From: Algoriphagus iocasae
GTDB lineage: Bacteria; Bacteroidota; Bacteroidia; Cytophagales; Cyclobacteriaceae
NCBI RefSeq assembly: GCF_014206875.1
Contig: NZ_JACIJO010000001.1
Location: forward strand, 1,266,680-1,330,679
Reading direction: 5' to 3'
DNA length: 64,000 nucleotides
This document shows, in pieces, positions 37,300 through 46,035 of the stretch. The stretch's first letter is position 1, and every line of letters starts with the position of its first letter. The notes beneath the pieces were generated by a model, which ran no database searches, had not been told where the DNA came from, and was given only the letters and a program-made list of their open reading frames with translations. Both the position numbers and the translations under genes were made by a program.

Positions 37300-39051
37300 T
37301 TACCCTTTTGAAATTTCCATGTTGACGGTCTTTCCTTTGATCGTGTTGTTCTTCATAGTGCGGATCACGTGATCTGCATCTTTCTGAGGAACATCTACAA
37401 AAGAGAAGTTGTCATAGATATCAATTCCGCCAATAGATCTTCCTGGTACGCCTGCCTCACCAGCGATAGCACCTACGATATCATTTGGACGGATTCTATC
37501 TCTTTTACCAAGGTTGATAAACAATCTAGCCATGTTAGCTTCGCGAACTCTTTCAGGTCTTCTTCCTCCATCTTTTTCACGTCCTCCGTCTCTTCCGCCT
37601 TCTCTTCTAGATCCTCTTTCTCCACGACCGAAACGATCACTTCCACCTCTTTCACCACGGCTGAATCTTTCTCTTCCTCCTTCACGTCCACCTTCTCTTC
37701 TTCTGTCTCCATAAGAATCCAAGCTGAAGTCCTTATCTCTCATTTCTTTGACAGCATCACCCATATGAAGCTTCATCAAACCAAGCGCGATTTGCTCGAT
37801 TGACAACCCTTCAGTCAATAATTGACCGACAGTTTCTTCATAAATTTGATTGTCTTCTTCCTTGCTTAATACTCTGTGAACATCTTTCACGAATTGAGCT
37901 TTCTTCAATTCGATCAATTCAGACACAGAAGGAGGAGTCATTTTGTTGATCGTCGCTTTGGTAAATCTTTCCAAATCTCTGATTTTACCTAAATCTCTTC
38001 TGCCAGTGGCAAAGTTGATGGCGATACCAGATTTTCCAGCACGACCAGTTCTTCCGATTCTGTGTACATAAGACTCATCATCTAAAGGAAGATCGTAGTT
38101 AAATACAGCTTCTACGTTATCAACGTCAATACCTCTCGCTGCTACGTCTGTAGCAACCAATACTGTACAAAGTCCTTTACGGAACTTGTTCATTACTTTA
38201 TCTCTTTGAGCTTGAGATAAATCACCATGAAGTGCTTCAGCTAGGATTCCTTTAGAACCCAAAGACTCAGTAGCTTCGTCAGTCATTCTCTTTGTGTTAC
38301 AGAACACAACGCTCAATGCATAATTGTTTACCGTCATCAAACGAGCCATTAGCTCCAGTTTCAAAGAAGGTTTAACTTCATAGAAAACCTGCTCGATACG
38401 GTCTACAGTTAATTCTTTCTTAGCAACCTTGATGATTTCAGGGTTGTTTTGATATTTTCTTGTAAGATCCAAGATTGGCTTTGCCATCGTTGCGGAGAAG
38501 AAAACTGTCTGTCTTTCTTCTGGCATTTCCTGCAAAATAGCTTCGATATCATCTCTGAAGCCCATGTCTAGCATTTCGTCAGCTTCATCCAAAACGATGA
38601 TTCCAGCATTTTCCAACTTTAAAGTACCACGGTTGATGTGATCCTGTACACGGCCTGGAGTACCTACAACAATCTGAACTCCTTTTCTAAGGACTCTGAT
38701 TTGTTTGTCGATTGATTCACCACCATAGATGGCAACAGAATTGATTCTTCTGTGGAATTTTGCAAGCTTCTGAATTTCTCCTTCTACCTGAACAGCAAGT
38801 TCACGGGTAGGGCAAAGGATAATTGCTTGAGGATGATTTAATTCTGCATCTACCAAATCAATGATAGGAATAGCAAAAGCAGCTGTTTTACCAGTACCGG
38901 TTTGAGCCTGTCCGATGACATCTCTACCTTCTAGTACGAAAGGAATAGCTTGTGATTGAATCTGGGAAGGTTGGGTATAGCCCATCTCTTCCACTGACTT
39001 AAGAATTTCCGCAGAAATTCCCAAGTCGGAGAACTTGAGTGTATTTTCCAT
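37300..39051 (-). CDS. DEAD-box ATP-dependent RNA helicase (DeaD/CsdA-like)
   Basis: A 583-residue helicase acting in ribosome assembly or mRNA turnover, often cold-induced. All core motifs are present: AQTGTGKTA, PTRELAVQ, GTPGRVQDH, DEADEMLDMGF, SAT, VATDVAARGIDV and HRIGRTGRAG. After the core (about 1-370) come a helical dimerisation-type segment (about 380-440), an Arg/Gly-rich linker (about 450-505, repeated GGREGGR and RGERGG) and a C-terminal RNA-recognition domain (about 506-583; LFINLGKRDRIRPNDIVGAI). A consensus promoter and a structured ~100-nt leader precede it. Confidence 0.95.
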   Translation of the reverse strand: MENTLKFSDLGISAEILKSVEEMGYTQPSQIQSQAIPFVLEGRDVIGQAQTGTGKTAAFAIPIIDLVDAELNHPQAIILCPTRELAVQVEGEIQKLAKFHRRINSVAIYGGESIDKQIRVLRKGVQIVVGTPGRVQDHINRGTLKLENAGIIVLDEADEMLDMGFRDDIEAILQEMPEERQTVFFSATMAKPILDLTRKYQNNPEIIKVAKKELTVDRIEQVFYEVKPSLKLELMARLMTVNNYALSVVFCNTKRMTDEATESLGSKGILAEALHGDLSQAQRDKVMNKFRKGLCTVLVATDVAARGIDVDNVEAVFNYDLPLDDESYVHRIGRTGRAGKSGIAINFATGRRDLGKIRDLERFTKATINKMTPPSVSELIELKKAQFVKDVHRVLSKEEDNQIYEETVGQLLTEGLSIEQIALGLMKLHMGDAVKEMRDKDFSLDSYGDRRREGGREGGRERFSRGERGGSDRFGRGERGSRREGGRDGGREKDGGRRPERVREANMARLFINLGKRDRIRPNDIVGAIAGEAGVPGRSIGGIDIYDNFSFVDVPQKDADHVIRTMKNNTIKGKTVNMEISKG

Positions 39052-39153
39052 GATGTGTCCTTACTTTTCTTGCCATGTACTCCTAGTGATTATCCCAGAC
39101 AAGCGACAGTAAGGATTTCACGGCTCAGAAAAATTGTTATTTGTCTTATTGAC
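39052..39153 (-). promoter_or_regulatory. Structured 5' leader of the helicase mRNA
   Basis: A predicted untranslated leader of about 100 nt. CCTTACT (39108-39114, read on minus) pairs with AGTAAGG (39059-39065), and CTTG (39100-39103) pairs with CAAG (39069-39072). The 3' arm includes an SD-like AAGGA (39058-39062) 6 nt before the ATG, so the hairpin would hide the initiation region. This fits temperature- or helicase-dependent control. Confidence 0.5.
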
Positions 39154-39157
39154 GGTG

Positions 39158-39188
39158 CAAAAGTAAGATAAATTATTTTGAAAACAAA
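39158..39188 (-). promoter_or_regulatory. Perfect Bacteroidota-consensus promoter of the helicase gene
   Basis: On the minus strand TTTG (39185-39188), a 19-nt spacer and TACTTTTG (39158-39165) match TTTG-N19-TAnnTTTG exactly. Transcription should start near 39153. Confidence 0.75.
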
Positions 39189-39255
39189 GCCATGCTCAAA
39201 AGTTTCTATAAATACTGGCTTATATTTTTACGTTGAAACGAAAAATATTTGGTTT

Positions 39256-40047
39256 TTAGATAAATGACTTGTCTTTTGAAGCCTCATTGATCATTTCTTC
39301 TGCCAATTCTTTTCCCAAATATTTATCAATTAATCCGTGGGCGATGTATAAAAGTGGTGTTAAAACCAGGGCAACTGTAAATTTATAGATGTAATTCATG
39401 ATGCCAACAGCAATAATCTGAGCAAGACTCCAATTCCCAAACACATAAAATGCAATTCCCAAAACCAGAAATGAATCAATAAACTGTGAAACGAAGGTGG
39501 ATCCAGTAGCCCGCAACCAAATCATTTTTTCTCCAGTTACTGCTCTGAGCTTTTGAAAAACATAGACGTCAATCAATTGGCCCAAAAGGAAAGCCGTTAA
39601 GGAACCAATGATAATTCCTCCTCCTTGTCTGAAAATCGTGTTAAAAGCGTAATCGATATTGAAGCTTTCGCCAGTAGGTGTCACAGAATTTACTTCGAGC
39701 CAGAAATCCGCCGGAACCAGTCTAGTGACCACCATTATTACCAAGAAAGCATATCCAATCAATCCTGCAGTCAGAAAACTTATTTTTCTAACACCTTTTT
39801 TTCCAAAATACTCATTGATAATATCGGTGGTAATAAACACGACCGGCCAAATGATGGCGCCTGCAGTAAGATTAAAATCCAGAACAAATTCTCCGAAAAA
39901 GGTCCAATTGACAGGTTCAAAGCCTAATGTCTTTTCCCCAGAAAAAATTTTGACCCCTATGATTTCAGCTAAAATAGCATTGGTGAGAAAAATCCCACCC
40001 AAAATGATGAATAGGTTTGTCTTCCGGGAGCTTTGGGATTTATTCAT
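39256..40047 (-). CDS. Queuosine precursor transporter (YhhQ/DUF165 family)
   Basis: A 263-residue membrane protein with about six to seven hydrophobic segments and the family features AGAIIWPVVFITTDIINEYF (conserved acidic TDIINE) and RATGSTFVSQFIDSFLVL. YhhQ proteins import 7-cyano-7-deazaguanine or related queuosine precursors. The start at ATG 40047 (MNKSQSSRK) is preferred: the upstream 28 codons would overlap RNase Z deeply, whereas this start gives an 8-bp overlap. It is the last gene of the STAS - RNase Z - transporter run. Confidence 0.9.
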   Translation of the reverse strand: MNKSQSSRKTNLFIILGGIFLTNAILAEIIGVKIFSGEKTLGFEPVNWTFFGEFVLDFNLTAGAIIWPVVFITTDIINEYFGKKGVRKISFLTAGLIGYAFLVIMVVTRLVPADFWLEVNSVTPTGESFNIDYAFNTIFRQGGGIIIGSLTAFLLGQLIDVYVFQKLRAVTGEKMIWLRATGSTFVSQFIDSFLVLGIAFYVFGNWSLAQIIAVGIMNYIYKFTVALVLTPLLYIAHGLIDKYLGKELAEEMINEASKDKSFI

Positions 40048-40972
40048 GAACAGCAGTGATAGGGTAGGTTTGACCTTCTTCACTGATGATGCTATTTGGA
40101 AAAACCGCTGCTGCTTCGGCAAGCATTTCATCCAAAATCACATATCGGGAAGAAAAGTGTCCTAATAATAACTCCTTTGCATTGGAAATGGAAGCGATTT
40201 CAGCTGCCTGTGCTCCCGTGCTGTGAAAAGTTTCGGCTGCTCTAGCTTTATCTGCTGTTAAGAAAGTAGATTCATGATAGAGCAAATCCACATTTTTCAC
40301 ATAGGATGAAATACTTGGATCAAAAATGGTATCCGAGCAGAAAGCATATTTCCTTAGGGATGGTAGGGGGTAAGCATACTCTTCAACTTTGATCAGTTTC
40401 CCATCTTTTTCTAGAAAATCCTCGCCTTTTCTTAGTGAATGAATTGCTTCAATAGAAATGGGATTTTCTAAAAGTTTGCTTTTAATGAGGTTTCTCAATC
40501 CAGGTTTTTCCTTTATCAAGAATCCCGTTGTGGGCAATCTGTGCTTTAATGGAAAGCTATAGACAGAAAAAAGGTTTTCCTCAAATAAGAGGTTAAATCC
40601 TTCTGGATCGGTCTGTACGAAGTTTAATGGGTAACTCAATTTGGTTTTACTCCATCTGAAATTCGTGGTAATGATGTCATCTAACCCCTGTGGTCCATAA
40701 ATGGTTAAGGCTTTGGTTCTTTTTGCGAGATTGTAAGAAGAAAGTAGGCCAATTAACCCAAGGTAGTGATCACCATGGAGGTGACTGATAAAAATATTGG
40801 ATATGCGGGATGTTTTTACTTTGTATTTTCTCAGCTGCATCTGAGTCCCCTCTCCGCAGTCCAGGAGCAAAAGCTCCTGGCCAAAACGGATTACCTGAGA
40901 GGTATGGTTTCTTCCATGTACAGGGATGGAAGAGGTATTTCCTAAAATTGTGACTTCAAAGTCTGGGATCAA
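40040..40972 (-). CDS. rnz: Ribonuclease Z
   Basis: A 310-residue metallo-beta-lactamase-fold endonuclease that removes 3' trailers from tRNA precursors. The metal-binding HLHGDHYLGL motif (about residue 65) is intact; other metal ligands are visible in FCSDTIFDP and LLYHESTF (H, D), and GLGHF-like LLLGHFSSRY. Its start overlaps the STAS gene by 4 bp and its end overlaps the YhhQ gene by 8 bp, so the three are tightly coupled. Confidence 0.94.
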   Translation of the reverse strand: MIPDFEVTILGNTSSIPVHGRNHTSQVIRFGQELLLLDCGEGTQMQLRKYKVKTSRISNIFISHLHGDHYLGLIGLLSSYNLAKRTKALTIYGPQGLDDIITTNFRWSKTKLSYPLNFVQTDPEGFNLLFEENLFSVYSFPLKHRLPTTGFLIKEKPGLRNLIKSKLLENPISIEAIHSLRKGEDFLEKDGKLIKVEEYAYPLPSLRKYAFCSDTIFDPSISSYVKNVDLLYHESTFLTADKARAAETFHSTGAQAAEIASISNAKELLLGHFSSRYVILDEMLAEAAAVFPNSIISEEGQTYPITAVHE

Positions 40973-41349
40973 TCCTCCTCCTCTTCTTCTTCACCACTTT
41001 CGATTTCATGCATGAAAATAGCTTCACCAGCTTCTTCAAGCGTGCTTACCAAATTCAATTTTTTGTCAAGCATGGAGATTTTCAACAGTTTCAAAACATG
41101 ATCCTGAATTCCAGAAATCACGAAAATTCCACCATTACGACCAAACTCACGATCACCAACAAGAAGTGCACTTAAGCCACTTGAATCTACATATTTAACC
41201 GCACTAAGGTCCAAGACCATATGTGGATACCCTTCTGCGTGGATAGTCAAGATTTCTGACTTTAATGCAGGAGCGATTAACGAATCGATTTTCTCTTCTA
41301 ATGGGGAGAAAACGACATATTGTTCTTTTTTATCTATCGAGTATTTCAT
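40969..41349 (-). CDS. STAS-domain protein (anti-anti-sigma-factor-like)
   Basis: A 126-residue single STAS domain. The anti-anti-sigma signature around the phosphorylatable serine is present (KYVDSSGLSALLVGDREFG, serine at about 57-58). The tail is extremely acidic (ESGEEEEEED). In partner-switching systems such proteins are controlled by a serine kinase and PP2C phosphatase; none is in the window. The stop overlaps the RNase Z start by 4 bp, and purC lies 14 bp upstream. Confidence 0.9.
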   Translation of the reverse strand: MKYSIDKKEQYVVFSPLEEKIDSLIAPALKSEILTIHAEGYPHMVLDLSAVKYVDSSGLSALLVGDREFGRNGGIFVISGIQDHVLKLLKISMLDKKLNLVSTLEEAGEAIFMHEIESGEEEEEED

Positions 41350-41363
41350 AACAAGTTTATGAT

Positions 41364-42302
41364 TTAGCCCAAGTGAGCTAGAATTGCACTTTCTATTCTT
41401 TTTGTAATTTGACTGGTTTCAGCTTTTTGGAATTTCTCCCCGGTAATCTTTTCAAAGAGCTCAATATAGCGATCTGAGATGCTTTCTACAATTTCGTCAG
41501 TCATTTCCGGAACGGTTTGTCCTTCTTTTCCCTGGAATCCATTGGAGATAAGCCACTGTCTTACAAACTCTTTGGATAATTGTTTTTGAGGTAATCCTTT
41601 GTCTTGGTTTTCTTCATATCCATCTGCATAGAAATAACGTGAAGAATCAGGAGTATGGATTTCATCAATCAATAAAATCTCGTCACCAAATTTGCCAAAT
41701 TCGTATTTGGTGTCTACGAGAATCAAGCCCATTTCGGAAGCCATTTCCTGACCTCTTTTAAATAATGCTCTGGTATATTTTTCCAAAACAGCATAATCTT
41801 CTGGGCTTACAATTCCTTGTGCCAAAATAGCTTCTTTTGAAATGTCTTCATCATGACCTTCGGAAGCTTTTGTTGTAGGAGTGATAATAGGCTCTGGAAA
41901 AGGATCATTTTCTCTCATGTGCTCCGGAAGCTCCACACCACAAAGAGTTCTCTTGCCAGCTTTGTATTCGCGGGCAGCATGTCCGGCCATATATCCTCTG
42001 ATTACCATTTCTACTTTGAAGGGCTCGCATTTTTTACCGATAGTGACATTCGGATCTGGAGTTGCGCTTACCCAGTTAGGGACAATGTCAGCAGTAGCAG
42101 CTAGAAATTTAGCAGCAATCTGATTTAATACTTGTCCTTTATAAGGGATTGGTTTAGGTAAAACCACATCGAAAGCGGATATCCTATCGGAAGCTACTAC
42201 GACCAGTTCCTTTTCAAAAATATAAACGTCACGGACTTTACCTTTGTAAAATCCAATCTGTCCGGGAAATTGGAATTGAGTTTCTTTTACAGCTTTGCTC
42301 AT
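41364..42302 (-). CDS. purC: Phosphoribosylaminoimidazole-succinocarboxamide synthase (SAICAR synthetase)
   Basis: A 312-residue enzyme of purine synthesis joining CAIR and aspartate with ATP. Family blocks are visible: [54 protein letters not shown] [13 protein letters not shown], and [20 protein letters not shown]. The length is that of the longer, eukaryote/actinobacterial-like form common in Bacteroidota. It is followed by the STAS gene at 14 bp; the other pur genes are not in the window. Confidence 0.96.
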   Translation of the reverse strand: MSKAVKETQFQFPGQIGFYKGKVRDVYIFEKELVVVASDRISAFDVVLPKPIPYKGQVLNQIAAKFLAATADIVPNWVSATPDPNVTIGKKCEPFKVEMVIRGYMAGHAAREYKAGKRTLCGVELPEHMRENDPFPEPIITPTTKASEGHDEDISKEAILAQGIVSPEDYAVLEKYTRALFKRGQEMASEMGLILVDTKYEFGKFGDEILLIDEIHTPDSSRYFYADGYEENQDKGLPQKQLSKEFVRQWLISNGFQGKEGQTVPEMTDEIVESISDRYIELFEKITGEKFQKAETSQITKRIESAILAHLG

Positions 42303-42365
42303 GCTAAATCAATTTTGGCAAAAATAGAAAAAGCTTTTCCTTTCTGCCCTTCACAATTCTAATAT

Positions 42366-43448
42366 TTATAATTTTTGATACTTTTTTTCATGAAGCTCAG
42401 TTCGGATCAGATTTCCTGTTTCGTCAAAAAAATCCTGTTTTCCGGAAAGTTCACCTTTTTTATATCGTCTGATTTCTTCAATTGATCCATCTTCCCGAAA
42501 GATGGTTGTTTCACCTTCAAGCCTTCCATTGAAGAAATTGAGCTCAAAGTTAACTTGGCCATTTTCGAAATAGGTAGTCTCTTTCAATGCTTCACCTTGT
42601 TCATCAAAGGTTCTTTTGACCTTTAGTTTACCTGATTTGTAATATTCTTCATAGGGAATGACAGCGATACCTTTTTTAAAAATCCCTTTTTCTTTGATTT
42701 CCCCTGTTTCGTAATAAACCAAAAGCTCTCCTTCGACAAGACCTTTTTTATAAGTACTTCGTCTCAAAGGCTTTCCACTTGGATAGTTTAATTCGTAAAC
42801 TCCATGGAGATCGCCTCTCTTAAAATCCCGAATAGCTTCAATTTCCCCATTTGGAAAATAAACCGTCTCTCGTCCATCTAGATCTCCTTCCAGATAATTC
42901 GAAATAATTTGTGGGCTTCCATCTTCGTAAAACTCTTCATAAGAGCCGTCTAATGTGCCTTCAGAATAATAAATTTTGGAAGCCAGAATTCCATTTTCAT
43001 AGTATTTCTCGCTCAGACCATCTGGCTTGTTGTTTTTGAAAACCGTCCTATCCTGGAGTTGCCCGTTTTCCCAATAAGTCAAAACCAGTCCTTGGATTTG
43101 ATTGGATTCATAGGTGAGTTCCTGACGAAGCTGACCATTAGGATAAAAGCTTTTGCTTGGGCCTGTTCTTTCGTTATTTACAAACTGGGTTATTCGGGTT
43201 GTGTCTCCAGTAAATGGATCTAAATCATAGAAAAAACCCTCTTTCTTATCATCTTTTAAGTTCCCGATCAGAATCAAATTCCCTTCCTCGTCAAACCTTT
43301 TTACTTCTCCTTGAGCCAATCCGTTTACTTTTACCAAGACCTCTTTTAGAATAGGGAAGTCTCCACCATAGTACGTTTTGACAGTGTCCTGACCAAATAC
43401 AGACTGATAAGTTAAAAGGGTGAAAAGAAGAAGGAATTGAATTTTCAT
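42366..43448 (-). CDS. Secreted MORN-like repeat protein (YwqK family)
   Basis: A 360-residue exported protein: signal peptide (residues 1-19, ending SVFGQ), then about 12-13 tandem repeats of roughly 22-25 residues with the YwqK/MORN pattern, a polar beta-hairpin of the type YENGQL-x-x-x-x-x-F-x-x-G-x-x-x-G. The repeats fill the whole mature protein. YwqK proteins were annotated as antitoxin-like from a Bacillus homologue, but in Bacteroidota they are mostly of unknown function; I see no toxin partner. It lies between the thiolase gene (upstream) and purC. Confidence 0.85.
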   Translation of the reverse strand: MKIQFLLLFTLLTYQSVFGQDTVKTYYGGDFPILKEVLVKVNGLAQGEVKRFDEEGNLILIGNLKDDKKEGFFYDLDPFTGDTTRITQFVNNERTGPSKSFYPNGQLRQELTYESNQIQGLVLTYWENGQLQDRTVFKNNKPDGLSEKYYENGILASKIYYSEGTLDGSYEEFYEDGSPQIISNYLEGDLDGRETVYFPNGEIEAIRDFKRGDLHGVYELNYPSGKPLRRSTYKKGLVEGELLVYYETGEIKEKGIFKKGIAVIPYEEYYKSGKLKVKRTFDEQGEALKETTYFENGQVNFELNFFNGRLEGETTIFREDGSIEEIRRYKKGELSGKQDFFDETGNLIRTELHEKKYQKL

Positions 43449-43462
43449 TCTGGGAAATAAGA

Positions 43463-43491
43463 ATTCCGCAAAGCAAAATACCCTGCGGAAT
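43463..43491 (-). terminator. Hairpin downstream of the thiolase gene
   Basis: ATTCCGCA and TGCGGAAT form a perfect 8-bp stem; the minus-strand tail (TCTTATTT) is only moderately T-rich, so it may be a weak terminator. Confidence 0.5.
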
Positions 43492-43505
43492 ATTTAATGT
43501 TGAAT

Positions 43506-44684
43506 TTAAACTTTTTGAATTACAATTGCAGAAGCGCCACCGCCACCGTTGCAGATTCCTGCTACGCCGATTGAGCCTCCTTTTTGGTGCAATACTGAAT
43601 TTAATGTGGCAATGATTCTTGCTCCAGATGCTCCAAGGGGATGGCCAAGAGATACAGCTCCCCCAAAGACATTGACTTTATCATTATCCAGATTTAATTC
43701 TTTTTGGTTTGCCAAAGCTACCGCTGAGAAAGCTTCGTTGATTTCATAAAAATCAACTTGATCGGCAGAAATTCCTGCATGTTTCAATGCTTTTGGGATG
43801 GCAAGGGCAGGAGCAGTTGTGAACCAAAGTGGATCTTTTGCAGCATCTGCAAATCCGATGATTTTTGCCAAAGGCTTTAATCCTAATGCATCGACTTTCT
43901 CTTTGCTGACCAAAACTAAAGCTGAAGCGCCATCATTCATGGTACTAGCATTGGCAGCTGTCACAGTTCCGTCTTTTTCAAAAACTGGCCTTAAAGAAGG
44001 AATCTTATCAAACATGACGTTTTTATATTCTTCATCCTCGTCAATCAAGATCGTTTCTCCTTTTCTTCCTTTCAATTCCACGGGAACAACCTCTTCCTTG
44101 AAGTAGCCTTTGGCCCATGAATCGGCTGATCGTTGATAGGATTGGATGGCATAGGCATCCTGATCTTCTCGGGAAATATTCATTTCCCGGGCTGTATTAT
44201 CCGCACAATTTCCCATTGGGAATTTATTGTAAACTTCGTAAAGTCCGTCTTTCACTAATCCGTCCACGAATTCAGCATTTCCATATTTGTAGCCAAATCT
44301 TGCTTTTGGAACATAAAAAGGAACGTTGGACATACTTTCCATTCCTCCTGCTACGACCACATCATTAATTCCCAACATGATGGATTGTGCTCCAAACATC
44401 ACGGCTTTCATTCCAGAGGCACAAACTTTATTAACAGTCGTACAAGGAACGTCATATCCGATTCCGGCTCCAATAGAGGCTTGTCTGGCAGGTGCTTGTC
44501 CAAGGTTTGCGGAAATTACATTCCCCATAAAAACTTCCTGAACTTCTGAGGATTTAACTCCGGCTTTTTCTAATGCTCCTTTGATGGCAGTACTTCCCAA
44601 CTCCACGGCTGTCAGACCTGATAATTTTCCTCCAAAACTTCCTAGTGGTGTTCGAACTGCGGCGACAATAAATACTTCTTTCAT
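43506..44684 (-). CDS. Acetyl-CoA C-acetyltransferase (thiolase)
   Basis: A 392-residue biosynthetic/degradative thiolase. The nucleophilic cysteine lies in NKVCASGMKAVMFG (about residue 88). The C-terminal catalytic His and Cys lie in GGAVSLGHPLGASGARI and AGICNGGGGASAIVI. The EINEAFSAV motif is present. It condenses or cleaves acetoacetyl-CoA; in this organism it could use acetoacetate units from the HMG-CoA lyase route, but that is inference. It is a single gene bounded by hairpins on both sides. Confidence 0.94.
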   Translation of the reverse strand: MKEVFIVAAVRTPLGSFGGKLSGLTAVELGSTAIKGALEKAGVKSSEVQEVFMGNVISANLGQAPARQASIGAGIGYDVPCTTVNKVCASGMKAVMFGAQSIMLGINDVVVAGGMESMSNVPFYVPKARFGYKYGNAEFVDGLVKDGLYEVYNKFPMGNCADNTAREMNISREDQDAYAIQSYQRSADSWAKGYFKEEVVPVELKGRKGETILIDEDEEYKNVMFDKIPSLRPVFEKDGTVTAANASTMNDGASALVLVSKEKVDALGLKPLAKIIGFADAAKDPLWFTTAPALAIPKALKHAGISADQVDFYEINEAFSAVALANQKELNLDNDKVNVFGGAVSLGHPLGASGARIIATLNSVLHQKGGSIGVAGICNGGGGASAIVIQKV

Positions 44685-44711
44685 GATGTTTATTTGGGTT
44701 TAATTTCAATG

Positions 44712-44757
44712 AAAAAAGACCGGAGACAGGAAACAGAAGTTTGTCTATCTACGGTCT
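44712..44757 (-). terminator. Terminator of the Bat-like cluster
   Basis: On the minus strand AGACCG...AGACA pairs with TGTCT...CGGTCT (outer 6 bp, inner 5 bp) followed by a T6 run, 20 nt after the last Bat-like gene. Confidence 0.75.
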
Positions 44758-44776
44758 ATTTGGGTTGACCTGAATT

Positions 44777-45400
44777 TTACCAATCAGGAATCCCTCTTTT
44801 AGGCCTTTGTGTAGGTTTTTTCTTGTTTTGCTGAATGTATCTCAATTCTGCTGCATTCATACTTTCCAAAATCTGTGCAGCTTGCTCTGGAGTTAGATTC
44901 ATGGCTTTGAGTTTCTCTTTAAACTCCTCCATTGCTTTTTGACGATCTTCGAGCTTGGCATCCATTTGATCGTTAGCATTTTCTCCTACCTCATCCTGAG
45001 TTGGATCGGTTGGATTGCCTTCCTGACCTTCTTTGGCTTTATCCTCTTCGGTTTTTTCGCCTTGGTCATTTTGTTGTTGTTGCTCTGATTGCTCTCCTTC
45101 GCCTTGCTGATTCTGGTCTTTCTGTTGTTGATCTTGGTTTTGCTGAGGATCCTGATTCTGCTGTTGTTTTTCCTGCTCTTCTTCTTGCTCTTTCTCCAGT
45201 TTTTCTTTCAAAGCCTGAAGTTTTGAATCTCCGGGGAATTTCCCCAAACCTTCATTCACCGTATTCAGTGCTTGATCTTTTTCAGTTTTCACATAAGATC
45301 TAGCAGCACGATTAAAGTAATCGCCAGCAGATTGGGCATTGACATAGGTCAAAGCCAACCCCATCCATAATCCAAGAAATAGAATTATTTTATTTTTCAT
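44777..45400 (-). CDS. Bat-like periplasmic protein with Gln/Glu-rich low-complexity segment
   Basis: A 207-residue protein: signal peptide (residues 1-22, ending VNAQ), a TPR-like helical pair (24-65; DYFNRAARSYVKTEKDQALN), then a low-complexity Gln/Glu/Asn/Asp-rich region at about 68-140, and a conserved helical C-terminus (AMNLTPEQAAQILESMNAAE and a basic PKRGIPDW end). The last part resembles the tail of BatC-type aerotolerance proteins. It overlaps the preceding TPR gene by 11 bp. Role: probably a scaffold in the Bat complex (inference). Confidence 0.75.
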   Translation of the reverse strand: MKNKIILFLGLWMGLALTYVNAQSAGDYFNRAARSYVKTEKDQALNTVNEGLGKFPGDSKLQALKEKLEKEQEEEQEKQQQNQDPQQNQDQQQKDQNQQGEGEQSEQQQQNDQGEKTEEDKAKEGQEGNPTDPTQDEVGENANDQMDAKLEDRQKAMEEFKEKLKAMNLTPEQAAQILESMNAAELRYIQQNKKKPTQRPKRGIPDW

Positions 45401-46034
45401 CGATTTCTGTGACTTCTGTTAGACTACTTATAAACTCCTGATAGGCCGCAACAGTTTCATCTTGCTGCAAAGCTTCGGTCATTATATTTAATGCATCCTT
45501 AAATCTGAACTGCTCTACCAAACGATCTGCTTCCGCTTTTTTGCGCTTCGCAAACTCAGAAGGTTCCGGTTTATTTTGATCTTCATTTTTTCTTTCCTCA
45601 TCTCTTTGCAACCAACGAGCCAACATTTCATAATTGTATCTGGCCACCTCGTTTGTGGGATCTTTGATCAATGCAGATTGGAATTTATTCAAAGCTGCTT
45701 CATATTCCTGCTTCGATCCCAAAAGAACTCCAGATTGATTAAAGGCAAAGGAAGCAATCATCTTATTAGGCGAAATGGAAGCCTTATCATAAGATGCTGC
45801 CGCCTCGTCTGGCTTTTCAGCATAGTGATAGCTAAGACCTAAATCAAAATCCAATTCTGGAGAACTGTACTGAAAGTTTTCAATTAAGCTCAAATGCTTT
45901 TCTATGGAAGATTCGTATTCGGCTTTGGAATAGCTTTCCTCTGCTTGTTCAATCGCTGAATTCAAACGGGTCACCCTAGTCCAGGAGGAAGGAATCAATA
46001 CTAAAGTTGCCAACAAAACTTTGCTCCAGTTCAT
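45390..46034 (-). CDS. TPR protein of the Bat cluster (BatC-like)
   Basis: A 214-residue protein with an N-terminal hydrophobic signal (residues 1 to about 18) and three or more TPR units between about 25 and 130 (YHYAEKPDEAAASYDKA; YEAALNKFQSALIKDPTNE), then a charged region (about 140-165) and another helical pair. It lies 1 bp after the VWA gene and overlaps the next gene by 11 bp, the gene order seen for BatB-BatC in Bacteroidota. Confidence 0.8.
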   Translation of the reverse strand: MNWSKVLLATLVLIPSSWTRVTRLNSAIEQAEESYSKAEYESSIEKHLSLIENFQYSSPELDFDLGLSYHYAEKPDEAAASYDKASISPNKMIASFAFNQSGVLLGSKQEYEAALNKFQSALIKDPTNEVARYNYEMLARWLQRDEERKNEDQNKPEPSEFAKRKKAEADRLVEQFRFKDALNIMTEALQQDETVAAYQEFISSLTEVTEIDEK

Positions 46035-46035
46035 A

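Noticed and set aside
37369..37803. Long open frames on the plus strand across the helicase gene, including a Ser/Thr-rich and a Pro/Leu-rich one.
   Set aside because: They are antisense to the Arg/Gly-repeat linker of the helicase; the repetitive codons keep other frames open. No start context or homology.
42366..43448. Reading the YwqK-repeat gene as half of a toxin-antitoxin pair.
   Set aside because: It has a signal peptide and no small partner gene on either side.
45120..45200. Gln/Glu codon-rich stretch as a possible tandem repeat or CRISPR-like array.
   Set aside because: It is in-frame low-complexity coding sequence without a regular repeat unit or spacers.
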